DNA of 64,000 nt from Nitrosomonas sp. sh817 (GCF_030908545.1 NZ_CP133083.1:930001-994000); one strand, 5' to 3'; shown: positions 36,647 to 46,199, counted from the first letter of the stretch. Notes: a model not told the origin generated them from the letters alone. A program made the numbers and translations.

Positions 36647-38869
36647 GCGTTTTGCCGCTGTGCTATCGCTCAACCGCATGGTCAGCGCAATCCGTTTGCG
36701 CTTTTCATCGGCTTCCAGCACCTTGACCGTGACCACTTGCCCGACTTTCACCACCGCATGAGGATCCTTGATGAATTTATCCGCCAGTGCGGAGATATGC
36801 ACCAGGCCGTCCTGATGCACGCCGATGTCGACGAACGCGCCGAACGCGGCGACGTTGGTGACCACGCCTTCGAGCACCATGCCGGGGTGCAAGTCCTTGA
36901 TCGATTCGACGCCTTCCTTGAACGTCGCGGTTTTGAACGATGAACGCGGGTCGCGGCCGGGTTTTTCCAGTTCGTGCAGGATGTCCTTGACGGTCAGCAG
37001 ACCGGATTGCGCCGTGGTGTATTTTTCCGGACGGATCGATTTCAGCGCGGATTGATTGCCGATCAGTTCGCTGACTTTCAGGTTGATGTCGGCGAGAATC
37101 CGCTCGACCAGCGGATACGATTCCGGGTGCACGGCGGAAGCGTCGAGTGGATTGTTGCCGCCTGGAATGCGCAGGAATCCAGCCGCTTGTTCGAAGGTTT
37201 TTTCGCCCAGGCTGGGGACTTTCAGCAAGTCGGCGCGTTTGGCGAAGCGGCCCTTGCTGTTGCGGTGCGCGACGATGTTGTGCGCGATTTTGCTGTTCAG
37301 CCCGGCCACATAGCGCAACAACGCCGGGGACGCGGTGTTGACGTCGACACCGACGGCGTTGACGCTGTCTTCCACCACGGCGTCGAGTGATTGCGCCAGC
37401 TGGCTTTGATTGACGTCATGCTGGTACTGCCCGACGCCGATCGATTTCGGGTCGATCTTGACCAATTCGGCGAGCGGGTCTTGCAGCCGCCGCGCAATCG
37501 ACACCGCGCCGCGCAGCGACACGTCCAAATCCGGCAATTCCTCAGACGCCAGCTCGGATGCGGAGTACACCGAAGCACCGGCTTCCGACACCATGATCGA
37601 CGTCAGTTTGAGTTGCGGATATTTTTTGCTCAGCTCCTTGGCCAGATGATCGGTTTCGCGCGATGCGGTGCCGTTGCCGATGGCGATCAGCGTGGCTTGA
37701 TGGCGCTCAGCCAGTTGCTTCAGCGTGTGCAATGCGCCATCCCAATCGTTTCTCGGCGCGTGCGGATAAATTGTCGCGGTGTCGAGCACTTTGCCAGTCG
37801 CGTCCACAACCGCCACCTTCACGCCGGTGCGCAAGCCCGGATCCAAACCGATGGTGACGCGCGCACCGGCGGGCGGGGCGAGCAGCAGGGCTTTGAGGTT
37901 CTGCGCGAACACGCGGATCGCCTCGGTTTCGGCGTTTTCTTGCAAGTTGCCCATCAATTCCGTTTCCAGATGCGCAAAGATTTTCGTGCGCCAGGCCTGG
38001 CGCACGGTGTCGATCAACCAGTCATCCGCCGCGTGTTTCTGGTCGCGGATGTTGAATGCCCGCGCGATCATCAGTTCGCACGGATTCAGCGTCAGGTTGC
38101 GGGATTTGTCTTCCAATTCGGAATCCAGTAACAGCTTCAATTTCAAAACCCCTTCGCGCTCGCCGCGCAACAATGCCAACGCGCGATGCGACGGGATTTT
38201 GCCGATCGCTTCGCTGTACTCGTGGTAATCGGTGTATTTGGTGTCGCCGTCCTTTTTGTCCTTGGCCACTTTCGCAGTCAGTACGCCATGCGTGCGCAAA
38301 TAATCGCGCAACGTTTGCAATAGTGGCGCATGTTCGGCAAAACGCTCAATCAAAATATGCTGCGCGCCTTCCAGCGCGGCAGCGGCATCCGCTACGCCGG
38401 GATTGTCGCCTTCTTCCGAGGTGAACGGCGCTTTCAGGTATTTCGCCGCTTCCGCCAGTGGATCGAGCCGCGGATCGTTCAACAGGCTATCCGCTAATGG
38501 TTGCAAACCGGCCTCATGCGCGATCTGCGCCTTGGTGCGGCGCTTCTTGCGGTACGGCAGGTACAAATCCTCCAGATGCGCTTTGTCCGTTGCGTGCGTC
38601 AACGCATCGAGCAACGGCGGCGTCATCTTGCCGAGTTTCTCAATCGTACTAATGATCGCCGCGCGCCGCTTCTCCAGCTCGCGCAAACTATGCAGCCGCT
38701 CCGCCAATTGGCGCAACTGCGCATCGTCCAACCCACCGGTCGCCTCCTTGCGGTAACGCGCGATAAACGGCACCGTCGCGCCATCGTCGAGCAATTCCAC
38801 GGTGGCCTGGACTTGCGATGTTTTTACCGACAGCTCGGTGGCGAGGCGTTGTTCGATGGAAGGCAGCAT
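36644..38869 (-). CDS. tex: Tex family transcription accessory / RNA-binding protein
   Basis: This protein of about 741 residues begins MLPSIEQRLATELSVK, typical of Tex. It has the N-terminal helical region with ARYRKEATGGLDDAQLR, a YqgF/RNase H-like domain (TIGLDPGLRTGVKVAVVD), helix-hairpin-helix repeats (SPALLRYVAGLNSKIAHNIV) and a C-terminal S1 RNA-binding domain (GMVLEGVVTNVAAFGAFVD). Tex binds structured nucleic acid and affects transcription and toxin expression in several pathogens. The frame is open 63 bp further upstream, but the ATG at 38869 fits the family. Its stop codon is built from the TA duplication of a MITE. Confidence 0.95.
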   Translation of the reverse strand: MLPSIEQRLATELSVKTSQVQATVELLDDGATVPFIARYRKEATGGLDDAQLRQLAERLHSLRELEKRRAAIISTIEKLGKMTPPLLDALTHATDKAHLEDLYLPYRKKRRTKAQIAHEAGLQPLADSLLNDPRLDPLAEAAKYLKAPFTSEEGDNPGVADAAAALEGAQHILIERFAEHAPLLQTLRDYLRTHGVLTAKVAKDKKDGDTKYTDYHEYSEAIGKIPSHRALALLRGEREGVLKLKLLLDSELEDKSRNLTLNPCELMIARAFNIRDQKHAADDWLIDTVRQAWRTKIFAHLETELMGNLQENAETEAIRVFAQNLKALLLAPPAGARVTIGLDPGLRTGVKVAVVDATGKVLDTATIYPHAPRNDWDGALHTLKQLAERHQATLIAIGNGTASRETDHLAKELSKKYPQLKLTSIMVSEAGASVYSASELASEELPDLDVSLRGAVSIARRLQDPLAELVKIDPKSIGVGQYQHDVNQSQLAQSLDAVVEDSVNAVGVDVNTASPALLRYVAGLNSKIAHNIVAHRNSKGRFAKRADLLKVPSLGEKTFEQAAGFLRIPGGNNPLDASAVHPESYPLVERILADINLKVSELIGNQSALKSIRPEKYTTAQSGLLTVKDILHELEKPGRDPRSSFKTATFKEGVESIKDLHPGMVLEGVVTNVAAFGAFVDIGVHQDGLVHISALADKFIKDPHAVVKVGQVVTVKVLEADEKRKRIALTMRLSDSTAAKR

Positions 38870-39013
38870 GGAGATGTGTTTCGGTCGTTGAAGTGGGTAG
38901 AGATGGTAAACCAAGAGGCGGTGGGGTCGCAATATCTTACTATCGAGCGGAATTGTGCGATTTTGATCCCGGTTGCGTTAATTCATACCGCTTTATTCAA
39001 TGATAATCCAATA

Positions 39014-39154
39014 GAGACCTTTGCACGGTTACTGCGCGGCACGATAATTGCGTTAAAAATTCGCGAAAAATGCTCATTTACCTCGTGTAAACTCCGCTTT
39101 TTCGCAAATTTTTGCCTTATTCTCGTACCGCTCATGACACCGTGCAAAGGTCTC
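39014..39154 (+). mobile_element. Second palindromic element (141 bp, TSD CAATA)
   Basis: The ends are GAGACCTTTGCACGGT and its perfect 16-bp complement, flanked by the direct repeat CAATA (39009-39013 and 39155-39159). The two halves match imperfectly over nearly their whole length, so the element is one long hairpin. It carries no transposase. It lies between tex and tamB, in a 359-bp gap that holds nothing else recognisable. The 5-bp duplication suggests mobilisation by an IS4/IS5-like transposase, which is inference. Confidence 0.8.
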
Positions 39155-39228
39155 CAATAGTTGTTGCGTTGAGCAACCGCGAGAAATTGCACTGCTACAT
39201 CCCGTCCATCGATGGGTATTCTGTGTTG

Positions 39229-42200
39229 TCAATCAAACTGAATCGTATAGAAAAGATCCACCGCGCTGTCTTCACCCGCTTGGGTGACAACGGTGACTTT
39301 GGGCGTCAGATTGTAAGTCAATTTGGTGATACCTATCGTCGTGGCGGTTAGGCCGCGTTCATAACTCAAGTATGCGCGCGATGAGATGCGTTTGCCGATC
39401 ACGCCAATTTGTCCGCTCAAAGAGCTGCCAACCCCGGCTTGCTTGAACGTGATCTCGTCGACACCGAGTGCTTGGGTAATCCGGTCGGTGAGACCGCTGC
39501 CGGATTGGCCGCCGAGTATCGAGCCGGCCGCCGACAGTAATACCGACGTATCGAGTCCGCTGGTGTCGGGTTTTCTACCCAATACGATCCAGGACAGCTT
39601 TTCGGTATCGGGAACTTCCGGCGTCGACACCAGTTTCACGCGCGGGTGACGTACTGATCCGGCGATTTCGACACCGGCTTCGACTGCCAGACCCTCCCGC
39701 ACCGCTAGCACATTCAGGTTCGGATCGTCGAGCGAACCTTGGAAACTGACGATGCCGCGCCTGACCGTCAAGTCCTGGCCGTATGCCTTGAATGCGGCGT
39801 CCTGGGCGGCGATGGCGCCGGTGAGCTTGAGCGGCTGATTGCCGCTGCTGCGGGCTTGCAGTTGTCCGGTCAGACGGCCTTCCAGGCCGGAAGCACGGAT
39901 ATAAAACTTCTCGCCCAAATTAAGATTCATGTCTAAATCCAGCGCTAGTTTTTGCGGCTGTTGCGCTGACGGGACATTCACCAGCACGATATCGTCCGGT
40001 AACGCCGGGCGGTTTTCCGGCGGTTGCATGATTAATCCCGCATCGGTTCGTAAGCCGCCGGTGACGCTGAGACGGTTGTTTTGCAAGTGGATAGCGCCTT
40101 GACCGGAAGTGACAATCCAGTAATCGGTTTTATGCGCAAGCGGCAACCGGTCGAGGGAGAAATCGAGCTGGCCAGAAGCGCCGGTTAATCCGATTTTGCC
40201 GCTGACAGTCAACGAACCAGCCGTACCTTCCAGCGCCAGGTCGCGGAACAGGCGGTTGTCCGGCGGCGCTGCATGGGGACTGGCAAAATGCAACCGGTCG
40301 ATGTGCAAATCCGTTTGCTGAAAACGTGCGGCCAGAGTACCTTGCTGCAAGCGGATTCCTTGTTCCAGTAAAGCCAGGCTTAAATTCGTACCGGCAACCG
40401 TGCCGTGGATATCGGGTTGCTGCAAGGTGCCGTGGATACCGGCCTGGATCCGCAATTCGCCATCGGCGCGCAGATTATTACCGGCTGCGTTGAGCCATTT
40501 CAAGCTGGCGAGGGTGGCGTGGATATTACCCTGTAGCGGCGATTCCTTGGCAATGGACCACTGTGTTTTCTTTGGCTGCAGCGGCAGCGTCACCTCCGCT
40601 CGAACGCTCCCCAGCGCTTCGCTGTTCAGCGCGAATTGTCCGGACAAGCTTCCGTGCCGTGCGGTTGCTTGCAGTTGCAATTGTTGCAATCCCAGCGGCT
40701 GCGGCACATCGCCGGGCAAATGCCAGTCGCCGCGTTCGCGTTGAATATGCAATTCGCCTGTCAGTTGCGCGGCGGCATCGAACTGCCAGTGGCCGCCCAA
40801 TTGCAGCGGAGCGTCTTTTGCGTGCGCCGGTGTGTCGGGCAACAACAGTGCAATGCCGGTGAAATCGCCGCGGGTTTTCCAGCTGCTGGGTGTCCAGTGC
40901 AATTGCTCGATACGGACCGATCCGCTGGAAATCGACAGCGCTGCATCGTTCAGCGAAAACAACGTGGCGCTGGCCGCGAGTGCCGCCGGTGCCAGCAGGC
41001 GAACCGGCATGTCCCCGGTGGCGGAAAGCTCGGTCAACTGACCCTGCCAGCGCAGCGGCAGCCCCGGCTTTGCAGGACTCAAGCTGCCGCTTGCCGCCAA
41101 TTGAACGGCGGTATCTTTATTGATAGTGGCGTTGATCGCTAGATGGTGACCGGCGGTTTTACCGTCGAGGATGGCGGATAACTGCTTGAGCGTTGCTTGT
41201 TCGTGCGCGCGGTAAGTCTCCACGGCAAGGTTCAGCGCAATGGTGTCTTTTTGATGCCATCGTGCGCTGGCGGAAATGCCCGAGAGTTTTTGTTTGCCGG
41301 GTAATTCCAGCTGTTTGCTGGTCAGTTTCCAATCGAGATCGGGCGCTTGCATCGTGCCGCGGAAAATAAGCTGCGTCTGCAAGTCGCCGGATATACCCAA
41401 ACCCAGTTGCGCCAACGCTGGGGCATTCACTGTCAGTTGGGCATCGTGCTGTTCGCCGTCCATGCGGCCGTGCGCGAGCAAACGGTTTGAGCCTGCCAGC
41501 AACTCAGCCTTGCCACTGAAGCGGCCGGTACCGGTGAATGCGATCTCACCCGAACCGTTGACCGGCGATTTCCCCAGGCGGCTGTTGTGGATGGCATAGG
41601 TTAAAGTGCCACTAGCTGCCGGAAGCAATTGACCGGATGCCTGTAGGGTGGCGTTCAGGTTGGAATCGGCGGTCTGAATAAAATCCGCGTTGTTGAAGTT
41701 GATCAACGCTCCCGACACGTCAAACATTTGTTCTCCGGTCAGTTGTAGCTTGCCTTGACCGGTCAAGCGCGAGCGGTTGCGTTGTAAATTGAACTGTTCG
41801 AGTATGAGTTCACCGGCGGTATGAGTAATTCCGGCGGTCAAGCGCAGCGACCGGTCGCGCAGATCGGCACGGGCGGATTGCTTGTCCGCATCGCCGGTGA
41901 GTTCGATCTTGCCCGAGATGGCAGCGCTTTGCAGGCGGCTGTCCAATTGCTGCGGATCGATCCGCTCGACCGCCAAATCCGCTGTGAGGACGTGCTTATT
42001 CCAGTCCCAAGTCAGTTGTCCGCGCACAACGCCACCCTTTCCGGATAACGCGCGAATCTCCGGCAGCGCCAGCAATTGTGAGGAGATCAGTGCGCGGGCA
42101 TGGATGGCCGACAGCGGGATGCCGCCTTGATCGAGCGGTGCGGGTGCATAATTTTCGATGTCGATATTACCTGTCAATTGCCCGGCCTCATTTTGCGTCA

Positions 42201-43071
42201 ACTGTGCCGACACCGACAGCTTCGCTTGCGGCGCGGTTGCCGCAAAATCACCCGGATTCCACTGTTGCAGGATGGCGTGCAGTTGCGTAACCGGATTCGC
42301 GGCAAACGGTTGTAACTGCGCTTGCAGTGTCATATTGGCTGCGGGCGGGCGGCTGGCGGATTGAATCGTGAGCTGCTCCAAATTGCCGGTGACGGTGGTG
42401 TCGATGCCGCCCCATGAACCGGCGGCGATGGCGCCGATACGCGCATTCAGTGCAAACGGCGCGTTGCCGTCAAGTTCCGCTTGCGATTCGACGGTTGCCC
42501 ACGGTGTGGTGAAGTTCAGTTGTTTGAGCCGGTGATACTGGCCGTCGCTTTCCAGTGCCAGTGTCAGACCGGTGATTACCGGCGTGGCATTTTTCTGGGA
42601 TGCCGCATTGAGATGAATGGCATCGGCAGTCATGATTGCAATCGATAATCCGAACGGCAGCAGTAAGCTATCCGGCGGTTGCGGGGTGGCAGGCGCGGTA
42701 TCAACCGCGTGCTGATCGATGCGGATCGCCGCCAGCGCCAGCCGCTGGATGTTGATCTGCCGGTGAAACAATTGCACCGGATTCCAGCGCATGTGGAGAC
42801 TCTGCAGTGTCAGCGCCAGCTCAGCGTTGCTGAAATGAATAGTTTCAACGTGCAGGTCTTGCAGCGTGCCGTGCACGCCGGTCAACCGGATCGCGCCGCC
42901 GCTCCAACGATTAGCAGCGGCGGCGGCCGATTGCAATCCGGATGCGCTGTACAGCAACCAATAACCGGCAACGGACGGCAGTGCCAGCAAAAGCAATAAG
43001 CCGATCGCCAGCTTGCGATAGCGCCGCGCGGTTTTAGGGGGAAGCGGGTTTTTAGTGTGTTGATCGATCAT
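39229..43071 (-). CDS. tamB: Translocation and assembly module subunit TamB
   Basis: This envelope protein of about 1280 residues is of the TamB/DUF490 family. It has one N-terminal membrane helix (KLAIGLLLLLALPSVAGYWLL), a very long beta-helical body rich in alternating hydrophobic residues, and the conserved C-terminal domain (VSFQGSLDDPNLNVLAVREG, VKLVSTPEVPDTEKLSWIVLG). TamB spans the periplasm, working with TamA in outer-membrane protein assembly and with lipid transport to the outer membrane. The ATG at 43071 lies 16 bp after the tamA stop and precedes the membrane helix. A frame open to 43257 overlaps tamA and is not used. Confidence 0.94.
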   Translation of the reverse strand: MIDQHTKNPLPPKTARRYRKLAIGLLLLLALPSVAGYWLLYSASGLQSAAAAANRWSGGAIRLTGVHGTLQDLHVETIHFSNAELALTLQSLHMRWNPVQLFHRQINIQRLALAAIRIDQHAVDTAPATPQPPDSLLLPFGLSIAIMTADAIHLNAASQKNATPVITGLTLALESDGQYHRLKQLNFTTPWATVESQAELDGNAPFALNARIGAIAAGSWGGIDTTVTGNLEQLTIQSASRPPAANMTLQAQLQPFAANPVTQLHAILQQWNPGDFAATAPQAKLSVSAQLTQNEAGQLTGNIDIENYAPAPLDQGGIPLSAIHARALISSQLLALPEIRALSGKGGVVRGQLTWDWNKHVLTADLAVERIDPQQLDSRLQSAAISGKIELTGDADKQSARADLRDRSLRLTAGITHTAGELILEQFNLQRNRSRLTGQGKLQLTGEQMFDVSGALINFNNADFIQTADSNLNATLQASGQLLPAASGTLTYAIHNSRLGKSPVNGSGEIAFTGTGRFSGKAELLAGSNRLLAHGRMDGEQHDAQLTVNAPALAQLGLGISGDLQTQLIFRGTMQAPDLDWKLTSKQLELPGKQKLSGISASARWHQKDTIALNLAVETYRAHEQATLKQLSAILDGKTAGHHLAINATINKDTAVQLAASGSLSPAKPGLPLRWQGQLTELSATGDMPVRLLAPAALAASATLFSLNDAALSISSGSVRIEQLHWTPSSWKTRGDFTGIALLLPDTPAHAKDAPLQLGGHWQFDAAAQLTGELHIQRERGDWHLPGDVPQPLGLQQLQLQATARHGSLSGQFALNSEALGSVRAEVTLPLQPKKTQWSIAKESPLQGNIHATLASLKWLNAAGNNLRADGELRIQAGIHGTLQQPDIHGTVAGTNLSLALLEQGIRLQQGTLAARFQQTDLHIDRLHFASPHAAPPDNRLFRDLALEGTAGSLTVSGKIGLTGASGQLDFSLDRLPLAHKTDYWIVTSGQGAIHLQNNRLSVTGGLRTDAGLIMQPPENRPALPDDIVLVNVPSAQQPQKLALDLDMNLNLGEKFYIRASGLEGRLTGQLQARSSGNQPLKLTGAIAAQDAAFKAYGQDLTVRRGIVSFQGSLDDPNLNVLAVREGLAVEAGVEIAGSVRHPRVKLVSTPEVPDTEKLSWIVLGRKPDTSGLDTSVLLSAAGSILGGQSGSGLTDRITQALGVDEITFKQAGVGSSLSGQIGVIGKRISSRAYLSYERGLTATTIGITKLTYNLTPKVTVVTQAGEDSAVDLFYTIQFD

Positions 43072-43087
43072 GAACGGCTTTACCTTA

Positions 43088-44866
43088 TCAAAAAGCGACA
43101 GCCATTGAGAAATGCACGCGCAGTGAACCGGTTTCGTGCCCGCGCGCCAGATCGAGCGCGAGCGGCCCAACCGGGCTGCGCCAGCGGAGACCGGCGCCGT
43201 AGGCGAGAAACATTTGCATGTCTTGCCAGCGGTCGGCCGCGCTGCCGATGTCGGCAAATGCCGCTGCGCCCCATTGCTGGGTCAACCAATGGGTATACTC
43301 GGCGGTACCGGTCGCCATCACCCGGCCACCGACGACGGCATTGCCTTCGTGGACACCGATGCCTTTGAAATCATAACCGCGCAGTGATTGAATACCACCG
43401 GCGCGGAACAGATATTCTTGCGGAATGCCGAAGCGTGACGAGGCCAATGTATAACCGGCCTCAGCACGCAGGAAAAATGTATCGCGCGATCCCACCGGCC
43501 ACCAGCTTTGATGCCGGGCATAGGTGCGGATAAAATCCTGATCCGATAGTAATTGCTGACTGCCGCCGCCGATGCGCATCTCGGTGATATCGCCGCGCCG
43601 GATATTGACCGGATCGTCGGCCACTTGCCGCCGCCAGCGCCAATCCAGCACCAACGCTTCGTTGATTTGATTGATTGCGCCGTCGGGTTTTTTATGCTCG
43701 CGCTGCCAATTCAGACCGAGTTGCATGAATAGCGACGGTGTCTGGTAATTGCGCGAAACACCGATTTTCTGTTCGACGGTTTTCAGGCCCTCGATGTCGG
43801 TCATTTGCAGGCTGGCGCCGAGCGAATGATTGACGTTGTTTTGATCGGGCAAAGTGTCGATTCCCGCTAGAAACGTTTGCCGCTTTTGCTCGAGGCGCAG
43901 CAAACTGGTGAGATTCCAGGCTTGATCGAGAAAATTATGATGACGGTAATTGACTTCGCCGCGCGCGCCATTGTTCGAGCTGTAACCGGCGCCGAAGGCG
44001 AAACGCTGCGATTGCGCTTCCGTCAGCACGACTTGAACCGGCGCTGCTTGATGCAACGCGATGTCCGGCGAGATGCTGACCGATACAGTACTGAATTGTG
44101 GCGCTTTCTGCAGCAGGATTTGATATTGATGCAGCAAATCGCGCTGATACTCATCACCCGCTTTGAACGGCGCGAGCCGGGTGACCAGTGTTGCATCGTA
44201 GCGTTGCAAGCCGGTGATCTGGATATCGCCGAAGTAGAACACCGGCCCGGAATCGACGGTAATCACCAGATCCGCGCGCGCCTCGCCGGGGTCGACGCTG
44301 GCCTGGCTGGCGGTGATCGCCGCCGCGGCGAATGCCTGTTGCGTCAGGTCATCGATCAACGCCGATTTTGCTTGCTCCCAGATGGCGGAGCGGAACGGCT
44401 GTCCGGTAGTAAGCGGCCAAGCGGCGCGCAGCCGTTCGATGCGCTTGCGGTGGTTTTCATCGCCATTGGCAATGTCACCGGAAAATTCAATCGTGACCGA
44501 ACCGACGCGCGTCAATTCTCCGGGATCGACGGTGATTTCAGCGGTCTTGGTTAAGGTTTGTGTTGCGGGCTGCGCGATGGACACTACAGGATCGAAGTAA
44601 CCTTCGGTCGCCAGGATGTCGCGAATTTCCTTTTGCATGCGGTGCAGAAAAAATAATTCATCATAGTCGCTGGCAAACGGTTCCGTGGGGAGTTGAATGT
44701 ATTTTTGCAGCATTTCCTTGACCGCAGCCGACGCCGACAACGTGACGATCGCCGGATTGCCGGATGATCCCGATGTTTCCTGGGCCATCGCAGGAAGGGG
44801 AAAAACGCTGGCCAGCATTAGCAGCGCAATCCAATGAAACCGGTATTTCAGAAAAGTAGTCAGCAA
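43088..44866 (-). CDS. tamA: Autotransporter assembly outer-membrane protein TamA
   Basis: This BamA/Omp85-family protein has N-terminal POTRA domains (TRVGSVTIEFSGDI; FYFGDIQITGLQRYD) and a C-terminal 16-strand barrel (EYLFRAGGIQSLRGYDFKGIG, and AYGAGLRWRSPVGPLALDLA with the final strand ending in Phe). A signal peptide (WIALLMLASVFPLPAMAQ) fixes the N-terminus approximately. The frame is open to 45049, but the extra stretch is not conserved-looking, so I place the start at a TTG at 44866. ATG at 44965 is the alternative. It forms an operon with tamB, 16 bp apart. Confidence 0.9.
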   Translation of the reverse strand: MLTTFLKYRFHWIALLMLASVFPLPAMAQETSGSSGNPAIVTLSASAAVKEMLQKYIQLPTEPFASDYDELFFLHRMQKEIRDILATEGYFDPVVSIAQPATQTLTKTAEITVDPGELTRVGSVTIEFSGDIANGDENHRKRIERLRAAWPLTTGQPFRSAIWEQAKSALIDDLTQQAFAAAAITASQASVDPGEARADLVITVDSGPVFYFGDIQITGLQRYDATLVTRLAPFKAGDEYQRDLLHQYQILLQKAPQFSTVSVSISPDIALHQAAPVQVVLTEAQSQRFAFGAGYSSNNGARGEVNYRHHNFLDQAWNLTSLLRLEQKRQTFLAGIDTLPDQNNVNHSLGASLQMTDIEGLKTVEQKIGVSRNYQTPSLFMQLGLNWQREHKKPDGAINQINEALVLDWRWRRQVADDPVNIRRGDITEMRIGGGSQQLLSDQDFIRTYARHQSWWPVGSRDTFFLRAEAGYTLASSRFGIPQEYLFRAGGIQSLRGYDFKGIGVHEGNAVVGGRVMATGTAEYTHWLTQQWGAAAFADIGSAADRWQDMQMFLAYGAGLRWRSPVGPLALDLARGHETGSLRVHFSMAVAF

Positions 44867-45142
44867 TTGAGAATTAGAGCGATGACTTTCCGGTGATGAG
44901 AAAACCTGCCGCTGTTTTGCAAATGGATGTATGTATTGAGGTTGATAGCAGCCGAAGGGTTCCATCACGCAAGCGAATGACTCAGCGAATTGCCTGGTAA
45001 TCTGTAAATTGCTCGATTGCCGCAATCCGAACCGGTCACCGGAAGTCAATTCGCGCTAACGCGACCGGAAATGACGTCAACGCGCCGGTCGCTGCCAATG
45101 AGTAAGGTGCGATAACCGCAGCGCATCGCACCGTTTTTCTGA

Positions 45143-45182
45143 TTGATGCGCCTCCTTGCAGCCGGCGCATCCTACCGGGCTT
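45143..45182 (+). repeat. REP palindrome 1
   Basis: GATGCGCC and GGCGCATC form a perfect 8-bp stem with an 11-nt loop, followed by CTACCGGGCTTAA. The tail is the same as in the REP at 45337, although the stems differ. Confidence 0.75.
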
Positions 45183-45305
45183 AACCGTTTTGACAGCTTC
45201 GCGCAAAATTTCCACATGATCCAATAACAAGCGCAGGTGACGTTGGGCAAGATTGACCGTGAAGAAGTAGGTTCCGCCTTTTACATCAGCACGCCGGTAT
45301 CGCAT
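45177..45305 (-). pseudogene. Truncated REP-associated tyrosine transposase (RAYT)
   Basis: About the first 42 codons of a RAYT (Y1-transposase, IS200/IS605-like) remain: MRYRRADVKGGTYFFTVNLA and LLLDHVEILREAVKTVK. The catalytic HUH and tyrosine regions are absent. The frame then continues to 45036 through a REP palindrome and unrelated sequence. It is therefore a remnant, not a working transposase. A REP lies on each side, as expected for this family. Confidence 0.75.
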
Positions 45306-45336
45306 GGTTGTTCATTTCCTCATGCCAATATTTGAT

Positions 45337-45374
45337 GTTGGGGTTCGCAGGCTCACCCCAACCTACCGGGCTTA
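45337..45374 (+). repeat. REP palindrome 2
   Basis: GTTGGGGT and ACCCCAAC form a perfect 8-bp stem with a 10-nt loop, followed by CTACCGGGCTTA. It lies 31 bp outside the start of the RAYT remnant, in the same orientation as REP 1. Confidence 0.8.
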
Positions 45375-45376
45375 GG

Positions 45377-45622
45377 TTACTTGATTAGAAAAGAGTAGGC
45401 CGCCAAAGCCGCCGTGATCAAAAATCCAACGACAGTCACAATAGGTAGTTGCTTTCCGGCAGAAAGCCAAGTGAATATGGCCGCACCGGAAACGCCCGTG
45501 ACCGTAAGGACCAAAGCCATAATTGGTCCTGCGATTGCAACCAATGCGATCCATGGCTCTCCGTAGTAGATAAGAACGCCGAATAGAACAGCGCCGACTG
45601 TCAAAGAGATTTTGTGCTTCAT
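45377..45622 (-). CDS. Small membrane protein of unknown function
   Basis: This protein of about 81 residues (MKHKISLTVGAVLFGVLIYY at the start) is dominated by three hydrophobic helices and ends AAYSFLIK. I do not recognise a family. A frame open to 45655 adds eleven residues, and the ATG at 45622 is the more natural start for the membrane segment. It lies directly beside a REP palindrome and on the same strand as its upstream neighbour at 45737, 82 bp away. Confidence 0.55.
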   Translation of the reverse strand: MKHKISLTVGAVLFGVLIYYGEPWIALVAIAGPIMALVLTVTGVSGAAIFTWLSAGKQLPIVTVVGFLITAALAAYSFLIK

Positions 45623-45736
45623 TCTCAGGTTCCAAGGTGTTGATTGATTTTCCAATCCTCTTGAGGGCGTATGCTCAGCAAACTACTTCAACTAGTTGCG
45701 CTTGACGCCTAACGTTATGTGTGGCTGTTGCGCAAA

Positions 45737-46126
45737 TCACTTGCCAGAGAGGTAGCAACCACCTTCGTAAGCACCAATTCCAACTGCTGCGACGGCTGTA
45801 GGGATAATCACAAAGGGTGACATAAGTACAGCACCGGCAGTGCCGAGAAAACCAGCACTGCCGGCAATGATGCCGGTTGTTCCGGCTGCCGATGCACCTG
45901 CTGCGGTTGAACCCAGCATAGCGGCGCCTGTGGTTGCGTGCGTAAGGGTATATATTCCAGCCGCCTTCATTCCTACTCCGGTTGCAGCGACTGTACCGGC
46001 ACTACCCGCCACAGCACTAGTAGTAGTACCACCGATCAATTGGCTTGGACGATAGTCACAGACATCAGCAATGGCAGTTTGAGCAAGAAAGCCAGATAAC
46101 AGTAAGGAAACTGCGATTTTTTTCAT
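45737..46126 (-). CDS. Exported Gly/Ala/Thr-rich small protein
   Basis: This 129-residue protein has a signal peptide (MKKIAVSLLLSGFLAQTAIA, cleavage before DVCDY) and then long stretches of small residues (TTTSAVAGSAGTVAATGVG, GSTAAGASAAGTTGIIAG), a hydrophobic segment and two cysteines (VCDY and GGCYLSGK) near the ends of the mature protein. The glycine-zipper-like pattern suggests membrane or outer-surface association. No family is recognised. GGAGG lies 8 bp before the ATG. A perfect 12-bp inverted repeat lies 44-73 bp upstream. Confidence 0.65.
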   Translation of the reverse strand: MKKIAVSLLLSGFLAQTAIADVCDYRPSQLIGGTTTSAVAGSAGTVAATGVGMKAAGIYTLTHATTGAAMLGSTAAGASAAGTTGIIAGSAGFLGTAGAVLMSPFVIIPTAVAAVGIGAYEGGCYLSGK

Positions 46127-46169
46127 GTTGATCCTCCAAAGTAAAACAGCTAGCTAGAATTAGATGTAT

Positions 46170-46199
46170 CGAAATGATGCAATTGAATGCATCATTTCG
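46170..46199. repeat. Perfect 12-bp inverted repeat
   Basis: CGAAATGATGCA and TGCATCATTTCG flank a 6-nt loop (ATTGAA) and are followed on the + strand by GTTTTT, the form of an intrinsic terminator. No + strand gene lies upstream, however. It stands between the mfd stop (46261) and the start of the gene at 46126, so it may end the mfd transcript as a hairpin or be an operator for the small exported protein. Confidence 0.6.

Noticed and set aside
38983-39192. 69-codon minus-strand frame upstream of tamB
   Set aside because: It is translation of the 141-bp palindromic element. Both flanks show the CAATA duplication.
39229-43257. TamB extended to 43257
   Set aside because: The extra 62 codons lie inside tamA in another frame. 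The ATG at 43071, directly before the membrane anchor, is the natural start.
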